64,000 nt of DNA, from NCBI RefSeq assembly GCF_006459125.1, contig NZ_CP041070.1, positions 1,984,001-2,048,000 of the forward strand, given 5' to 3'. Positions 1-9,150 of this stretch are shown here, in pieces. The DNA is from Halarcobacter anaerophilus. Its GTDB lineage: Bacteria > Campylobacterota > Campylobacteria > Campylobacterales > Arcobacteraceae. Below the pieces are notes generated by a model that saw only the letters and a list, made by a program, of their open reading frames with translations, had not been told where the DNA came from and ran no database searches. A program made the translations under genes and the position numbers. Each line of letters starts with the position of its first letter. Positions within the stretch are counted from its first letter, which is position 1.

Positions 1-1248
1 AAGAGAGTTTTTTCTAAATCCAGCAGGAAGTGCAAGAGCACTTAAATCAAGCAGATTCATAAAGTTTGTGTAGTATCCAAGATTTGTATTTAGCTTTATT
101 GGATCTGCATTTACCTCAGCAATTTTATATATCGTTCCGGTAGTCGGAGTTAAGATAAATTCAAACTTTTTTAAAACTTTGTCCACATATTTTCTATTTT
201 TTTTCAAAGTGTACTCTGATTCAAAATAGTTTACGGCATCGATTTTTTCACCGCTTTTTATAATAGTTCTAACAGTAGGATTTACAACTTCTTCATTTTT
301 TGTAATCACATCTTTTATTGCAATAAATCTTTCAGTTACCCAAGGTCCGCTGTAAAGTAGATTTGCACTCTCTATAAAAGGAGCAAAATCTATTTCCACT
401 GCTTTTCCTCCAAGAGATTCAAACTTTTTAGCTGCTTCAAAATATAACTTTTTAGCCTCTTCATCGCCAAAAAACTCCAACTGCTCTTTTTTTGGAATTG
501 CAAAAGTGAAGTTTTCTTTTGATTTTTTATTTGTTGGAATATAAACTCTGCTGTAAATATCCTCTTCGTCATATTTGTTTGCTATCTCAAAAACAGTTTT
601 TGCCTCAGTCAAAGATTTTGTAAAAATCGTAACGCAGTCCAAACTTCTGCAAGCAGGAACCACACCGCTTGTACTAACAACTCCTTTAGAGGCTTTTACT
701 CCAATTAAGTTATTAAAAGCAGCAGGAACTCTTCCTGAACCTGCTGTATCGGTTCCTAAAGAGAAACTTGCCATTTCAAGAGCAACACTTACGGCACTTC
801 CAGAACTAGAACCTCCTGAGATATATTCAGGATTTATTGAGTTTTTGCACTCACCGTAATCACTTCTAGTTCCAACAAGTCCCGTTGCAAACTGGTCCAA
901 ATTTGTTTTTCCTACTGGAATTGCTCCTGCATCAATCAAGCTTTGTACTACAAAAGCAGACTTTTTGGGAGTATATTTATACTCCTTGCAAGCAGCAGTT
1001 GTGGGAATATCTTTTAAATCAATATTATCTTTTATTGCAAAAGGGATACCGTAAAGAGGAAGTTCTTCTATATTTTTATTTTTTAGATTCTCTAAATAAG
1101 GAGAAAGTTGCTCATCACTTAAAGTATAAATCCAAATATTATAATCTTTTGTTTGTTCAATTTTCTCTTTAATAGAAGATAAAACCTCTTCTACGTTAAG
1201 CTCTTTTTTTAGATATTTTTCTCTTAATTTTTGAATATTTAGATTCAT
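1..1248 (-). CDS. atzF: allophanate hydrolase, amidase domain (cut by window edge)
   Basis: Only the first 416 codons are present and the frame is open to base 1. The product starts MNLNIQKLREKYLKKEL and shows the amidase-signature serine cluster GGSSSGSAVSVAL, the conserved GTDTAGSGRVPA and, at the cut, the ALALPAGFR segment typical of AtzF/DUR2 amidase domains. Family role: hydrolysis of allophanate to ammonia and CO2, the last step of urea or guanidine degradation through carboxylation. Its ATG overlaps the TGA of the carboxylase gene by four bases (ATGA), so the two are translationally coupled. Whether a C-terminal decarboxylase domain follows cannot be seen. Confidence 0.93.
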   Translation of the reverse strand, partial: MNLNIQKLREKYLKKELNVEEVLSSIKEKIEQTKDYNIWIYTLSDEQLSPYLENLKNKNIEELPLYGIPFAIKDNIDLKDIPTTAACKEYKYTPKKSAFVVQSLIDAGAIPVGKTNLDQFATGLVGTRSDYGECKNSINPEYISGGSSSGSAVSVALEMASFSLGTDTAGSGRVPAAFNNLIGVKASKGVVSTSGVVPACRSLDCVTIFTKSLTEAKTVFEIANKYDEEDIYSRVYIPTNKKSKENFTFAIPKKEQLEFFGDEEAKKLYFEAAKKFESLGGKAVEIDFAPFIESANLLYSGPWVTERFIAIKDVITKNEEVVNPTVRTIIKSGEKIDAVNYFESEYTLKKNRKYVDKVLKKFEFILTPTTGTIYKIAEVNADPIKLNTNLGYYTNFMNLLDLSALALPAGFRKNSL

Positions 1249-4200
1249 TTTTTATCCTTTTTTATTACAACTAAGATATCTCCGCTTTCTATATTATCAC
1301 CCTCTTTATACAAAATTTTAGATACGGTTCCTGAAACTTCAGTTTCAATTTCAACTTCCATTTTCATACTTTCAAGTACAACTAAAACTTCCCCTGCTTT
1401 TACTTTCTGCCCTACTTTAACCTCAATTTTCCAAATATTTCCGGACATGATAGATTCAACGGCTTCTTCATCGTCTGCTAATATAATTTCATCTTTTATC
1501 TCATGATGCAGCTCTTCAACTTTGAAACTGTCTAAACCTTTTGCTTTCCACATTGCTTTTTCATCATTAAAGGCTTTTTGTCTCTTTTTATTAAACTCTT
1601 CAATCTCATCTGATTTTGATTTTAAGAACTCTTTATACTCTTTAAGATTAAAACTTCCCTCTTCTATTTTTAAAGGATATTTTCCAAATAAAAATTTACT
1701 TCTAATATCCATTAATTCATCATGGCTTACAGGATAAAATTTAACAACATCAAAAAATCTAAGCAACCAAGGTTTTTCAAACTCTTTTGTTTTTTTAAAG
1801 CTATTCCACATTTGTAAGGTTCTTCCGAAAAGTTGATAACCTCCAGGTCCTTCCATTCCGTAAACACACATATAAGCTCCACCGATACCTACTGCATTTT
1901 GAGGAGTCCATGTTCTAGCTGGATTGTATTTTGTTGTTACGAATCTATGGGTTGGATCAAGCGGTGTTGCAACAGGAGCACCTAAATAAACATCACCTAA
2001 TCCCATAACAAGGTAATCTGCATCAAAAATAGTGTCATAAACTTTTTGTGTATCTTTAACACCATTAATTCTTCTGATAAATTCAATATTGCTTGGACAC
2101 CAAGGAGCATCTTTTCTAACACCTTGATGATACTTTTTAATTGCTAATTGAATCCCTTCGTCATTCCAAGATAGAGGTAACCAAACAGTTCTTGATTCAA
2201 CTTCTAATTCCTCAATACCTGTTAAAGAACTTAATGCCTCATCAAGCAAAATTAACAACTCTTCTCTTTTTATCTCTTTTGGATTAAAATGAATTTGCAA
2301 AGATCTGATTCCCGGAGTCACATCCACAAGACCATTAATCTCTTTTTCTCTGTAAAACTTCATAAGAGCATGAATAAAAAATCTAAGTTCAATATCAAGT
2401 TTTAGTTCACCCGCTTCAATCAAAATAAATTTATCCCCGCAAACTCTTACATTTACATCAATATCAAGCTCTTCAAATCTAGCTTTTTTTATAATAGGTG
2501 TTTCATTTATAATATTTTTTTCAATAGATTCATAATCTTTGATATCAGGCAGACTTGTATTCTCTTCTAATGCTTTTTCATAAGCTTTAGTAAGTTTATC
2601 CGCTTGCTCTATACTTAAAGGTATAAATTTTATTTTGTCTCCTGCTTTTAACTGCCCTACTTTATATAATTCGCTTGAAATAACCGTTGCAGGACAAACA
2701 AAACCACCTAAACTAGGACCGTCAGGTCCTAAGATAATCGGCATATCTCCCGTAAAATCAATTGTTCCAAAAGCATAAGCATTATCATGAATATTTGAAG
2801 GATGCAGTCCTGCATCACCTCCGTCTTCTCTAGCCCATTTTGGAGCAGGACCTATAAGTCTAACTCCTGTTCTACTAGAGTTAAAATGAACTTCCCATGA
2901 AGCATTAAAAAACTCTTTTATATCTTCATTTGTAAAAAAATCAGGACTTCCGTGAGGTCCGTAAACTACACCTATTTCCCACTCATTACAAAGTTTTGTT
3001 TCTAAATTTAAAGGTTCAAATTCATCTTTAATAGCAGGTGAAAAACTTAATACATCTCCCGCTTTTAAAGCACGTCCACCGTGACCTCCAAACTCACCTA
3101 AGGTAAAGGTAGAAGAACTTCCTAAAAATTCAGCCTCATCAAATCCACCTTGAACAGCAAAATAAGTTCTATTCCCGTTTCCTGTAACTTTTTTAAACTC
3201 TAAAATATCTCCTGCTTCTACAAAAATCGGTTTATACATTTCTATAGTTTCACCGTTTAATTTTGCCTGCATATCAGCCCCGCCAAAGGCAATAACTGTT
3301 TCTTGTCTGAATTTAAAAGTTGCCCCTATAAAAGTCATCTCTATAAAAGATGCTTTAACGCTGTTATTTAAAAGTCTGTTTAAAAGTCTCGGAGTTAAAC
3401 TATCCATAGCTCCAGAAGGCGGGATTCCCACATTCCAAAAACCTTGTCTTCCCGGATAGTCTTGGATTGTCGTCATTGTTCCGGATTTTAAAATATCTAC
3501 TTTATACGGTTTATAATCAAAACTATCTAATACTTTTGTATAAAAAGAGGCATCTTTAAAAAAGTTTTGCTTGCTAATCTCACCAAGATATGTCAAGTTT
3601 GACTCTATTCCGTAGATTTTACTCTTTTCCAAAATCTCTTGAAGTTTTAAAATATTCTCTTCTCTACTGCTGCTTACGGTAATTAGTTTTGCCAATAAAG
3701 GATCATAAAAAGGACTTACTTCACAACCGTCTTCAATCCATGTATCACATCTGACATTTTCGGGAAACTCAACTTTTGTAATAAGCCCCGTACTTGGCTG
3801 AAAGTTTTTACTTGCATCTTCTGCATAAACCCTAACTTCTATTGCATGACCTTTTGGATTATGTTTATACTCCAAAAGAGGAGTATTGTCTTCTGCCGCA
3901 ATTTTAATCATCCACTCAACCAAATCAACACCGCAAACCTCTTCGGTGATACCGTGTTCAACTTGAAGTCTTGTATTTACTTCAAGAAAATAGAAATTTT
4001 GAGTTTGCGTATCATAAATATATTCTACTGTTCCCGCACTTTTATAGTTTACTGCCTTTGCTAATTTAAAAGAGGCTTCAAAAAGTTGTTCTCTTACTTC
4101 ATCACTTAAGTTTGGAGCAGGAGTCTCTTCTATTACTTTTTGGTTTCTTCTTTGAATTGAGCAGTCTCTCTCACCTAAAGTTTTAACATTACCAAGTCCG

Positions 4201-4844
4201 TCACCGAAGATTTGAACTTCTATATGTCTTGCAGTTTGGATATATTTTTCTAAAAATACTCCGCTGTTACTAAAATTTGAACCTGCAAGTTTAATTACAC
4301 TGTCATAAGCATCAATCAATTCATCTTCACTAAAGCAGAGTTTCATTCCTATTCCTCCGCCTCCTGCCGTACTTTTAAGCATTACGGGGTATCCAATAGA
4401 ATTTGCAGTCTCTTTTGCTTCATCTAAACTATTTAAAAGTTCACTTCCTTCCAATAATGGAACACTGTTATCTTTGGCAATTTGTCGAGCTGTATGTTTT
4501 AGTCCAAAATCCTCAATATGTTTTGAAGTAGGACCTATAAAAACAATACCGTTTTTTTCACACTCTCTAACAAACTCTACATTTTCGCTTAGAAAACCGT
4601 ATCCCGGATGAATAGCATCTACTTCATACTCTTTACAAATATCTATAATTTTTTTATGATTCAAATAAGTTTCAGATAAACTGCTTCCGTTTAAAGAGAC
4701 GGAAATATCTGCATTCATTACAAAAGATGCATCTTTGTCTGCTTCACTATAAACAGCTACAGACTCGATATTCATCTTTTTTAATGTTCTTATAACTCTG
4801 TTTGCAATCTCTGCTCTGTTTGCAATTAAAACTCTTTTAAACAC
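1245..4844 (-). CDS. urea/guanidine carboxylase (biotin-dependent)
   Basis: About 1199 residues. The order is a biotin-carboxylase ATP-grasp module (roughly 1-450, opening FKRVLIANRAEIANR), KipA-like and KipI-like carboxyltransferase halves (about 450-1010), and a C-terminal biotinyl domain with ESMKMEVE, biotin lysine about residue 1161. It uses ATP and bicarbonate to carboxylate urea or guanidine. I chose the GTG at 4844 because AAGGAAA lies five bases upstream and FKRVLIANR is the usual family start. An in-frame TTG at 4868 lacks a ribosome site and would overlap the upstream gene. The guanidine riboswitch and the two DUF1989 neighbours favour guanidine as substrate; this is inference from context, since active-site residues alone did not let me separate the two. 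Confidence 0.94.
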   Translation of the reverse strand: MFKRVLIANRAEIANRVIRTLKKMNIESVAVYSEADKDASFVMNADISVSLNGSSLSETYLNHKKIIDICKEYEVDAIHPGYGFLSENVEFVRECEKNGIVFIGPTSKHIEDFGLKHTARQIAKDNSVPLLEGSELLNSLDEAKETANSIGYPVMLKSTAGGGGIGMKLCFSEDELIDAYDSVIKLAGSNFSNSGVFLEKYIQTARHIEVQIFGDGLGNVKTLGERDCSIQRRNQKVIEETPAPNLSDEVREQLFEASFKLAKAVNYKSAGTVEYIYDTQTQNFYFLEVNTRLQVEHGITEEVCGVDLVEWMIKIAAEDNTPLLEYKHNPKGHAIEVRVYAEDASKNFQPSTGLITKVEFPENVRCDTWIEDGCEVSPFYDPLLAKLITVSSSREENILKLQEILEKSKIYGIESNLTYLGEISKQNFFKDASFYTKVLDSFDYKPYKVDILKSGTMTTIQDYPGRQGFWNVGIPPSGAMDSLTPRLLNRLLNNSVKASFIEMTFIGATFKFRQETVIAFGGADMQAKLNGETIEMYKPIFVEAGDILEFKKVTGNGNRTYFAVQGGFDEAEFLGSSSTFTLGEFGGHGGRALKAGDVLSFSPAIKDEFEPLNLETKLCNEWEIGVVYGPHGSPDFFTNEDIKEFFNASWEVHFNSSRTGVRLIGPAPKWAREDGGDAGLHPSNIHDNAYAFGTIDFTGDMPIILGPDGPSLGGFVCPATVISSELYKVGQLKAGDKIKFIPLSIEQADKLTKAYEKALEENTSLPDIKDYESIEKNIINETPIIKKARFEELDIDVNVRVCGDKFILIEAGELKLDIELRFFIHALMKFYREKEINGLVDVTPGIRSLQIHFNPKEIKREELLILLDEALSSLTGIEELEVESRTVWLPLSWNDEGIQLAIKKYHQGVRKDAPWCPSNIEFIRRINGVKDTQKVYDTIFDADYLVMGLGDVYLGAPVATPLDPTHRFVTTKYNPARTWTPQNAVGIGGAYMCVYGMEGPGGYQLFGRTLQMWNSFKKTKEFEKPWLLRFFDVVKFYPVSHDELMDIRSKFLFGKYPLKIEEGSFNLKEYKEFLKSKSDEIEEFNKKRQKAFNDEKAMWKAKGLDSFKVEELHHEIKDEIILADDEEAVESIMSGNIWKIEVKVGQKVKAGEVLVVLESMKMEVEIETEVSGTVSKILYKEGDNIESGDILVVIKKDKK

Positions 4845-4855
4845 TATGCCTTTCC

Positions 4856-5476
4856 TTAATCTTCCCAAACAATCAATTGAATTGGTGTCGGGTTATATCC
4901 GTTACAAGGGTTATTTAGCTGAGGACAGTTTGAAATTAAAACCAAAGTATCCGTTACAGCTTTCATCTCCACATAATCTCCAGGTTTTGAAATCCCGTCA
5001 ACAATAGCCAAATGTCCGTTTTCTTCAACAGGCACATTCATAAAAAAGTTGATATTGTTTGTAATATCTTTTGGATTCATCTCAAGTTGGGCAACGATTG
5101 TTAAAAAGTTGTCTCTACAAGAGTGCATATATTTTTTATCAAGTCCAAATCTAACAGAGTTACTCTCAGCACTGCAATGTCCGCCTAAAGTGTCATGATT
5201 TCCGCAAGTATCGTCTACTACTTCCATTAAAACATTATCATCAGTACTTAAAAGTTTTGTTCCTGTTGTAACAAAAATACTTCCTTGTTCTCTTATTGTG
5301 TCATTTGCACTATATCTATCATTTATATTATTTGCATTGTAAAATAGTGTATCGACTGCCTGACACCCTTCTAAATCTACGATTCTAAAAGTCTGACCTT
5401 TTTTTATCACTCTTCCCCAAGGAAGACCTGAAGGTAATTTTTCATTATAAATTGCATTTTCTATATTTTTTGACAT
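4856..5476 (-). CDS. urea amidolyase-associated protein 2 (DUF1989); probable carboxyguanidine deiminase subunit
   Basis: 206 residues, DUF1989 family (UAAP2 type). The central DTCGNHDTLGGHC segment, rich in His, Cys and Asp, looks like a metal or active-site cluster, and SCRDNFL follows. It is a paralogue of the next upstream gene (shared RGQT/KGQT and FYNA segments). UAAP1 and UAAP2 next to a carboxylase and allophanate hydrolase have been characterised in other bacteria as the two subunits of carboxyguanidine deiminase (CgdAB), which turns carboxyguanidine into allophanate. It lies 11 bases upstream of the carboxylase GTG and 10 bases after the other subunit. Confidence 0.9.
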   Translation of the reverse strand: MSKNIENAIYNEKLPSGLPWGRVIKKGQTFRIVDLEGCQAVDTLFYNANNINDRYSANDTIREQGSIFVTTGTKLLSTDDNVLMEVVDDTCGNHDTLGGHCSAESNSVRFGLDKKYMHSCRDNFLTIVAQLEMNPKDITNNINFFMNVPVEENGHLAIVDGISKPGDYVEMKAVTDTLVLISNCPQLNNPCNGYNPTPIQLIVWED

Positions 5477-5486
5477 CTTTTAATCC

Positions 5487-6209
5487 TTACACAAAATATC
5501 TGTTAGTATTTTTGAAGCCTCTTTTTGCTTCATCTGAATAATCTTTATAATCTTCGTCTTTAATCTCAACACTTTCAAAAATAGAGATTTCAACATCACT
5601 TGGCTTATAAACTCCGCTTTTATCCATAGCATGAGGAGTATTAGATAAAACAAGTAAAATATCCATATGAGCAGTCAAATCTATATATTCACCCTCTTTG
5701 GCACATCTTTGGTTTAATACCAAGTTTGAGCCCTCTTTTACGTCAACTTTTCTAAAAAGATTAAGTGCTTGAATCAAATCTTTCTTACCCATTCCATATT
5801 TTCCAAGTTCAATTAAGAAGTTCTCTTTATCTGATTTATGGTATCCGTTTCTACAACTTTGATAAGTTGCTTCTCCTCCGAAATTCTCTTTAATAACTCT
5901 TTCATTACTGATTCCGCCTAATACGTCAAGTAGACCCTCAGTCGTATCATCTGTAATTGCAAAAAGAACTCTTCCCATCTCTGAAAAAAGAACTTTTCCT
6001 TTTCCTAAAAATGCATTCCATTGAATTTTAACAGTATCTGCACTGTTAAATCTTTCAGCTACGTTTGAAGCGTTGTAGAACATTGCACTTAAACTTGCAT
6101 TTTCTCCTAAAGCTTTCAGTCTTACTGTTTGCCCTCTTTTTATAATTTTAGACCATTTTACACTTGAAGGTAAAATCTCTTTTAATACTACATTCTCACT
6201 TTTTATCAT
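5487..6209 (-). CDS. urea amidolyase-associated protein 1 (DUF1989); probable carboxyguanidine deiminase subunit
   Basis: 240 residues, DUF1989 family (UAAP1 type), with KRGQTVRLKALG near the N-terminus, LSAMFYNASN, DDTTEGLLDVLGG and YQSCRNGYHKSD. It is the first catabolic gene after the importer. The 97-base gap before it contains a hairpin followed by a short U run (6223-6250). A ribosome site AAAGGAAAG precedes the ATG. Family knowledge makes it the partner of the UAAP2 protein in a heteromeric carboxyguanidine deiminase. The tail (about 215-240) is lysine/aspartate-rich and probably surface exposed. Confidence 0.9.
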   Translation of the reverse strand: MIKSENVVLKEILPSSVKWSKIIKRGQTVRLKALGENASLSAMFYNASNVAERFNSADTVKIQWNAFLGKGKVLFSEMGRVLFAITDDTTEGLLDVLGGISNERVIKENFGGEATYQSCRNGYHKSDKENFLIELGKYGMGKKDLIQALNLFRKVDVKEGSNLVLNQRCAKEGEYIDLTAHMDILLVLSNTPHAMDKSGVYKPSDVEISIFESVEIKDEDYKDYSDEAKRGFKNTNRYFV

Positions 6210-6222
6210 ATTTTCTTTCCTT

Positions 6223-6250
6223 TAAAAATGTCCCGCCTTTAAAAGGGACA
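6223..6250 (-). terminator. intercistronic hairpin with U run, importer/catabolic boundary
   Basis: On the minus strand TGTCCC (6245-6250) pairs with GGGACA (6229-6234) around a 10-base loop, followed by TTTTT and then the UAAP1 ribosome site. The shape is a weak intrinsic terminator. It lies between the ABC-transporter genes and the enzyme genes, so it may lower expression of the latter or stabilise the upstream mRNA 3' end. Confidence 0.5.
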
Positions 6251-6306
6251 CAATATCAATCATTACTTTTATAACCGTGAATAAATCACACTTGAAGAAG
6301 CAAACT

Positions 6307-7050
6307 CTAAAGAGAGATATTTCTACCTCTTTTATTGCTTGAATCTATATCATTTACAATTGTTGAGCCGTATCTATTCGGATATTTTTCATCAACTTTT
6401 ACTTTATCAAAGACTAAAACTCTTGTTCCTAATTTAAAAGCTTCACTAATATCGTGAGTTACCATTACAACAGCAAAGTTTAACTTTGAGTGAATATCTA
6501 AAAGCAACTCATGCATGTCCAGACTAATCCCCGGATCCAATGCTCCAAAAGGTTCATCTAACAGAAGAAGTTTTGGTTTTTTGACCAAGGATTGTGCTAT
6601 TGACAATCTTTGTTTCATCCCACCGCTTAATTCATGTGGAAATTTGTTTCTTGCATCTTGCAATCCCACGGCTTTTAAAATTTCATCCGCTGTCTCTACG
6701 GCTTTTTTCTTTTGCTCTCCGAAAAGTTTTCCAAAAAATTTCGACTTTTCAAATTCTAAACCTATAATTACATTATCAATTACATTTAAGTGATTAAGAG
6801 TTGAGTATCGTTGAAATACGATTCCTCTCTCATCACTTGGCTCTTTTGGATAATCTTCCCCTTCAAAAAGAAGTTCACCTTTTGAAGGTTCTTCAACTCC
6901 CAAAAGCATTCTTAAAAAAGTTGTTTTACCGCATCCCGAAGGTCCGACAAGAGTACAGAATTCACCCTCTTTCATAGAAAAATTCAGATTTTCTAAAATA
7001 ATACTGTCCCCGTATGTTTTCCATATATTTTTTGCTTTAACTAAATTCAT
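6307..7050 (-). CDS. ABC transporter ATP-binding protein (NitT/TauT type), probable guanidine/urea-derivative import
   Basis: 247 residues with Walker A GPSGCGKTT, Q-loop FQRYST, signature LSGGMKQRLS, Walker B LLLLDEPFGALD and switch VTHD. It is a cytoplasmic ATPase energising import with the permease and binding protein upstream. The ATG at 7050 is chosen because AAGGAG lies six bases before it; the GTG at 7056 abuts that site and is unlikely. It follows the permease by two bases. The riboswitch and operon context imply a guanidine-type substrate, but the fold is shared with nitrate, sulfonate and taurine systems. Confidence 0.93.
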   Translation of the reverse strand: MNLVKAKNIWKTYGDSIILENLNFSMKEGEFCTLVGPSGCGKTTFLRMLLGVEEPSKGELLFEGEDYPKEPSDERGIVFQRYSTLNHLNVIDNVIIGLEFEKSKFFGKLFGEQKKKAVETADEILKAVGLQDARNKFPHELSGGMKQRLSIAQSLVKKPKLLLLDEPFGALDPGISLDMHELLLDIHSKLNFAVVMVTHDISEAFKLGTRVLVFDKVKVDEKYPNRYGSTIVNDIDSSNKRGRNISL

Positions 7051-7052
7051 AA

Positions 7053-7865
7053 TCACTCCTTACCAAACCAAGGGAAAAGTTTATAATTAAGCTTGTTAAG
7101 GAGATAATCCATTAAAAAGGCAATTAAAGTAATCCATATAACATAAGGAATGATTACATCCATTGCCAAATATCTTCTTACTAAAAAGATTCTATATCCT
7201 AATCCTTCAGTTGAAGCAATAGCTTCAGCCGAGATTAGAAATATCCAAGCTGTACCTAAAGTAATTCTAATTGCATCAACTAACCTCGGTAATATTTGAG
7301 GAATAATAATTCTTACAATTATTTGCCAACTGTTTGCACCCAATGTTTGAACTTTAATTATTTGTTCAATAGGAATTTCACGTACTCTTTGATAAATTTC
7401 CCTTATCATAATTGGAGCAACTCCAAAAATAATCAATACAATTTTAGACAATTCCCCCAATCCAAATATTATAAATAGTATCGGTAATATTGCCATCGTC
7501 GGTATTAATGAAAATGTCCATACCAAAGGTGAAAGCAGAGAATTCATATAAGGAATCATTCCTAAAACAATTCCGAATACCAGAGCAATAACAGCACTTA
7601 CGGTTACTCCAATAACTAATCTTTTTAAACTTGATGTTGTATCATTTAATAATACATATTCTCCTGTTCTTTTACTTGGTTCAAAAATATATTTATGCAT
7701 AGTAGTTGCACATTTTTCAAAAGACGGTAAAATCTTTTGATTTGGGTTTTCTTTTGTCATTTCATTAGATGAAAAGGTATAAATTAAAATTATTAGTAAA
7801 AAAGGCAACAAATTTAAAAAAAGATTTGTTGGTTTAGCCGGTATCTGATTAATAACTCTTCTCAT
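7053..7865 (-). CDS. ABC transporter permease (NitT/TauT type)
   Basis: 270 residues, inner membrane. There are about six hydrophobic segments; the first is near residues 15-33, and the remainder lie in the binding-protein-dependent permease domain (about 75-265). The EAA-like loop is around 165-185 (QTLGANSWQIIVRIIIP). It is 14 bases downstream of the binding-protein gene and two bases before the ATPase start, so the three are one transcription unit below the guanidine riboswitch. Substrate is inferred from context only. Confidence 0.92.
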   Translation of the reverse strand: MRRVINQIPAKPTNLFLNLLPFLLIILIYTFSSNEMTKENPNQKILPSFEKCATTMHKYIFEPSKRTGEYVLLNDTTSSLKRLVIGVTVSAVIALVFGIVLGMIPYMNSLLSPLVWTFSLIPTMAILPILFIIFGLGELSKIVLIIFGVAPIMIREIYQRVREIPIEQIIKVQTLGANSWQIIVRIIIPQILPRLVDAIRITLGTAWIFLISAEAIASTEGLGYRIFLVRRYLAMDVIIPYVIWITLIAFLMDYLLNKLNYKLFPWFGKE

Positions 7866-7879
7866 ATTTTTCCTTTGTA

Positions 7880-8959
7880 TTATAAGCTGTTGCTTTCTGC
7901 CATTTTCATATATGTATCATCAAATCTAAGTTTTATATTATTTTTATCTCCAACAACTTTTCCGTTTGGAAACTCTATTCCGACAAAACTATAATCACTT
8001 GCTCCTTCACCATATAATCCATGATTAAATGAGAACTCAGCCATAAATTTCATAGTGTCTCTAATCTTTTGTCCTCTATAGTATTCAACTGCCTCTTTTG
8101 CAGTATAAAAGAAATGAGTAGTCTTAACTTGATCCAAAAATCCTTCCAAATCAGTCCCGCTGTCTTTTGCCATCATTGTCATATACTCTTTTGATTTTGG
8201 TGTATTTTTTGTCATTAAATCCATAATCTCATACCAAGCACCAACCAAAGATTTACCAAAAGCAGGATTATCTTTTAATGTTTTTGTATTAACTACAAAT
8301 AAATCCATAATCTCACCTGGAATTTGGCTACTATTAAATATATTATTTGCTTTTGGCATTTTTTCAATTTCACTTACTTGGGGTTTCCATGCTGTAACAG
8401 TTGTCACATCATCAGTACCGTATGCTGCAACCATATCGGAATCACTTGTATTTTCTATTGTTATATCCCTTTCACTCATTCCGTTTAATTCCAAAGCTCT
8501 TGCTAGTAAATAATGAGAAACAGATAGTTCAATAAGATTTATCTTTTCACCTTTTATCTCTTTAACTGTTTTAGCTGTTTTTGAAATAATCGCATCATTT
8601 CCGTTTGAATAATCGCCTAAAATAAGTGCTGTTGAATCAATTCCTCCGGCAGCAGGAATACTAAGAGCATCAAAACTAGCCATTGCACAGCCATCAAATT
8701 TTCCTGCGTTATATTGATTTATTGATTCAATATAGTCGTTTATTTGAACAACATCAATATTAATCCCGTATTTTTTAGCCCATTTATCCAGTATCTTTTG
8801 TGAATCAATTACAGGCCAAGGCATAAATCCGACATAAATACTCCATGCTATTTTAAAATCTTTTTTTGTTTTGGCAAAAAGAGAAGAAGTAGATAATCCT
8901 ACAAGTAGAACTATCAAAGACAGGATTTTAATCGGTTTTGTAAAGTTAGATGATTTCAT
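7880..8959 (-). CDS. ABC transporter substrate-binding protein (NitT/TauT type)
   Basis: 359 residues from the ATG at 8959, which has AGGAGA eight bases upstream; the longer reading from 9007 runs into the riboswitch and lacks a ribosome site. There is a clear Sec signal peptide, ending about LFA at residue 29, so the mature protein is periplasmic. The body (FKIAWSIYVGFMPW, GTDDVTTVTAWKP) is typical of NMT1/SsuA-like binding proteins. As first gene after the riboswitch it probably determines import specificity, most likely guanidine. Confidence 0.92.
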   Translation of the reverse strand: MKSSNFTKPIKILSLIVLLVGLSTSSLFAKTKKDFKIAWSIYVGFMPWPVIDSQKILDKWAKKYGINIDVVQINDYIESINQYNAGKFDGCAMASFDALSIPAAGGIDSTALILGDYSNGNDAIISKTAKTVKEIKGEKINLIELSVSHYLLARALELNGMSERDITIENTSDSDMVAAYGTDDVTTVTAWKPQVSEIEKMPKANNIFNSSQIPGEIMDLFVVNTKTLKDNPAFGKSLVGAWYEIMDLMTKNTPKSKEYMTMMAKDSGTDLEGFLDQVKTTHFFYTAKEAVEYYRGQKIRDTMKFMAEFSFNHGLYGEGASDYSFVGIEFPNGKVVGDKNNIKLRFDDTYMKMAESNSL

Positions 8960-8980
8960 CTTAGTCTCTCCTAAATAGAA

Positions 8981-9032
8981 TTTAAAACACACTAGGAGGC
9001 ATTTCACCTCCCGGGCTTTTATCCCTCCGTGT
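8981..9032 (-). terminator. riboswitch expression platform (putative switch terminator)
   Basis: ACACGGAGG (minus strand, 9024-9032) can pair with CCTCC-TA-GTGT (8989-8999, two-base bulge), followed by GTTTTAAA. This stem uses the conserved ACGGAGG aptamer block and the 3' strand of P1, so it cannot form with the ligand-bound aptamer. The U run is only four bases, so the off state may be a weak terminator. Confidence 0.5.
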
Positions 9033-9126
9033 AACTCCTATTTAAGAGTCGGTAGCTCTCGGACCAGTCATCTTTATTAGATCGGAACCCTAGCCGCCTT
9101 TCGCAGTCTATCGAGGCAAAATGCCT
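8997..9126 (-). promoter_or_regulatory. guanidine-I riboswitch (ykkC aptamer)
   Basis: Minus-strand RNA carries the family's conserved blocks in order: GGCTAGGGTTCCG, ACTGGTCCGAGAGCTAC and ACGGAGGGATAAAAGCCCGG. P1 is formed by AGGCATTT (9119-9126) pairing with AAATGCCT (8997-9004). It lies about 38 bases upstream of the binding-protein ATG. The class binds free guanidine and switches on guanidine export or degradation genes, which matches the importer, carboxylase, UAAP1/2 and allophanate hydrolase downstream. Confidence 0.95.
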
Positions 9127-9150
9127 CTCTAATATGTTTTGTTATGAACC

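Noticed and set aside
575-1172. Two plus-strand open frames of about 95 codons opposite the allophanate hydrolase
   Set aside because: They lie antisense inside a well-conserved amidase frame and have no family resemblance or ribosome site.
4842-4868. TTG start for the carboxylase at 4868
   Set aside because: No ribosome site, overlaps the upstream stop, and adds residues before the family N-terminus; GTG at 4844 is better.
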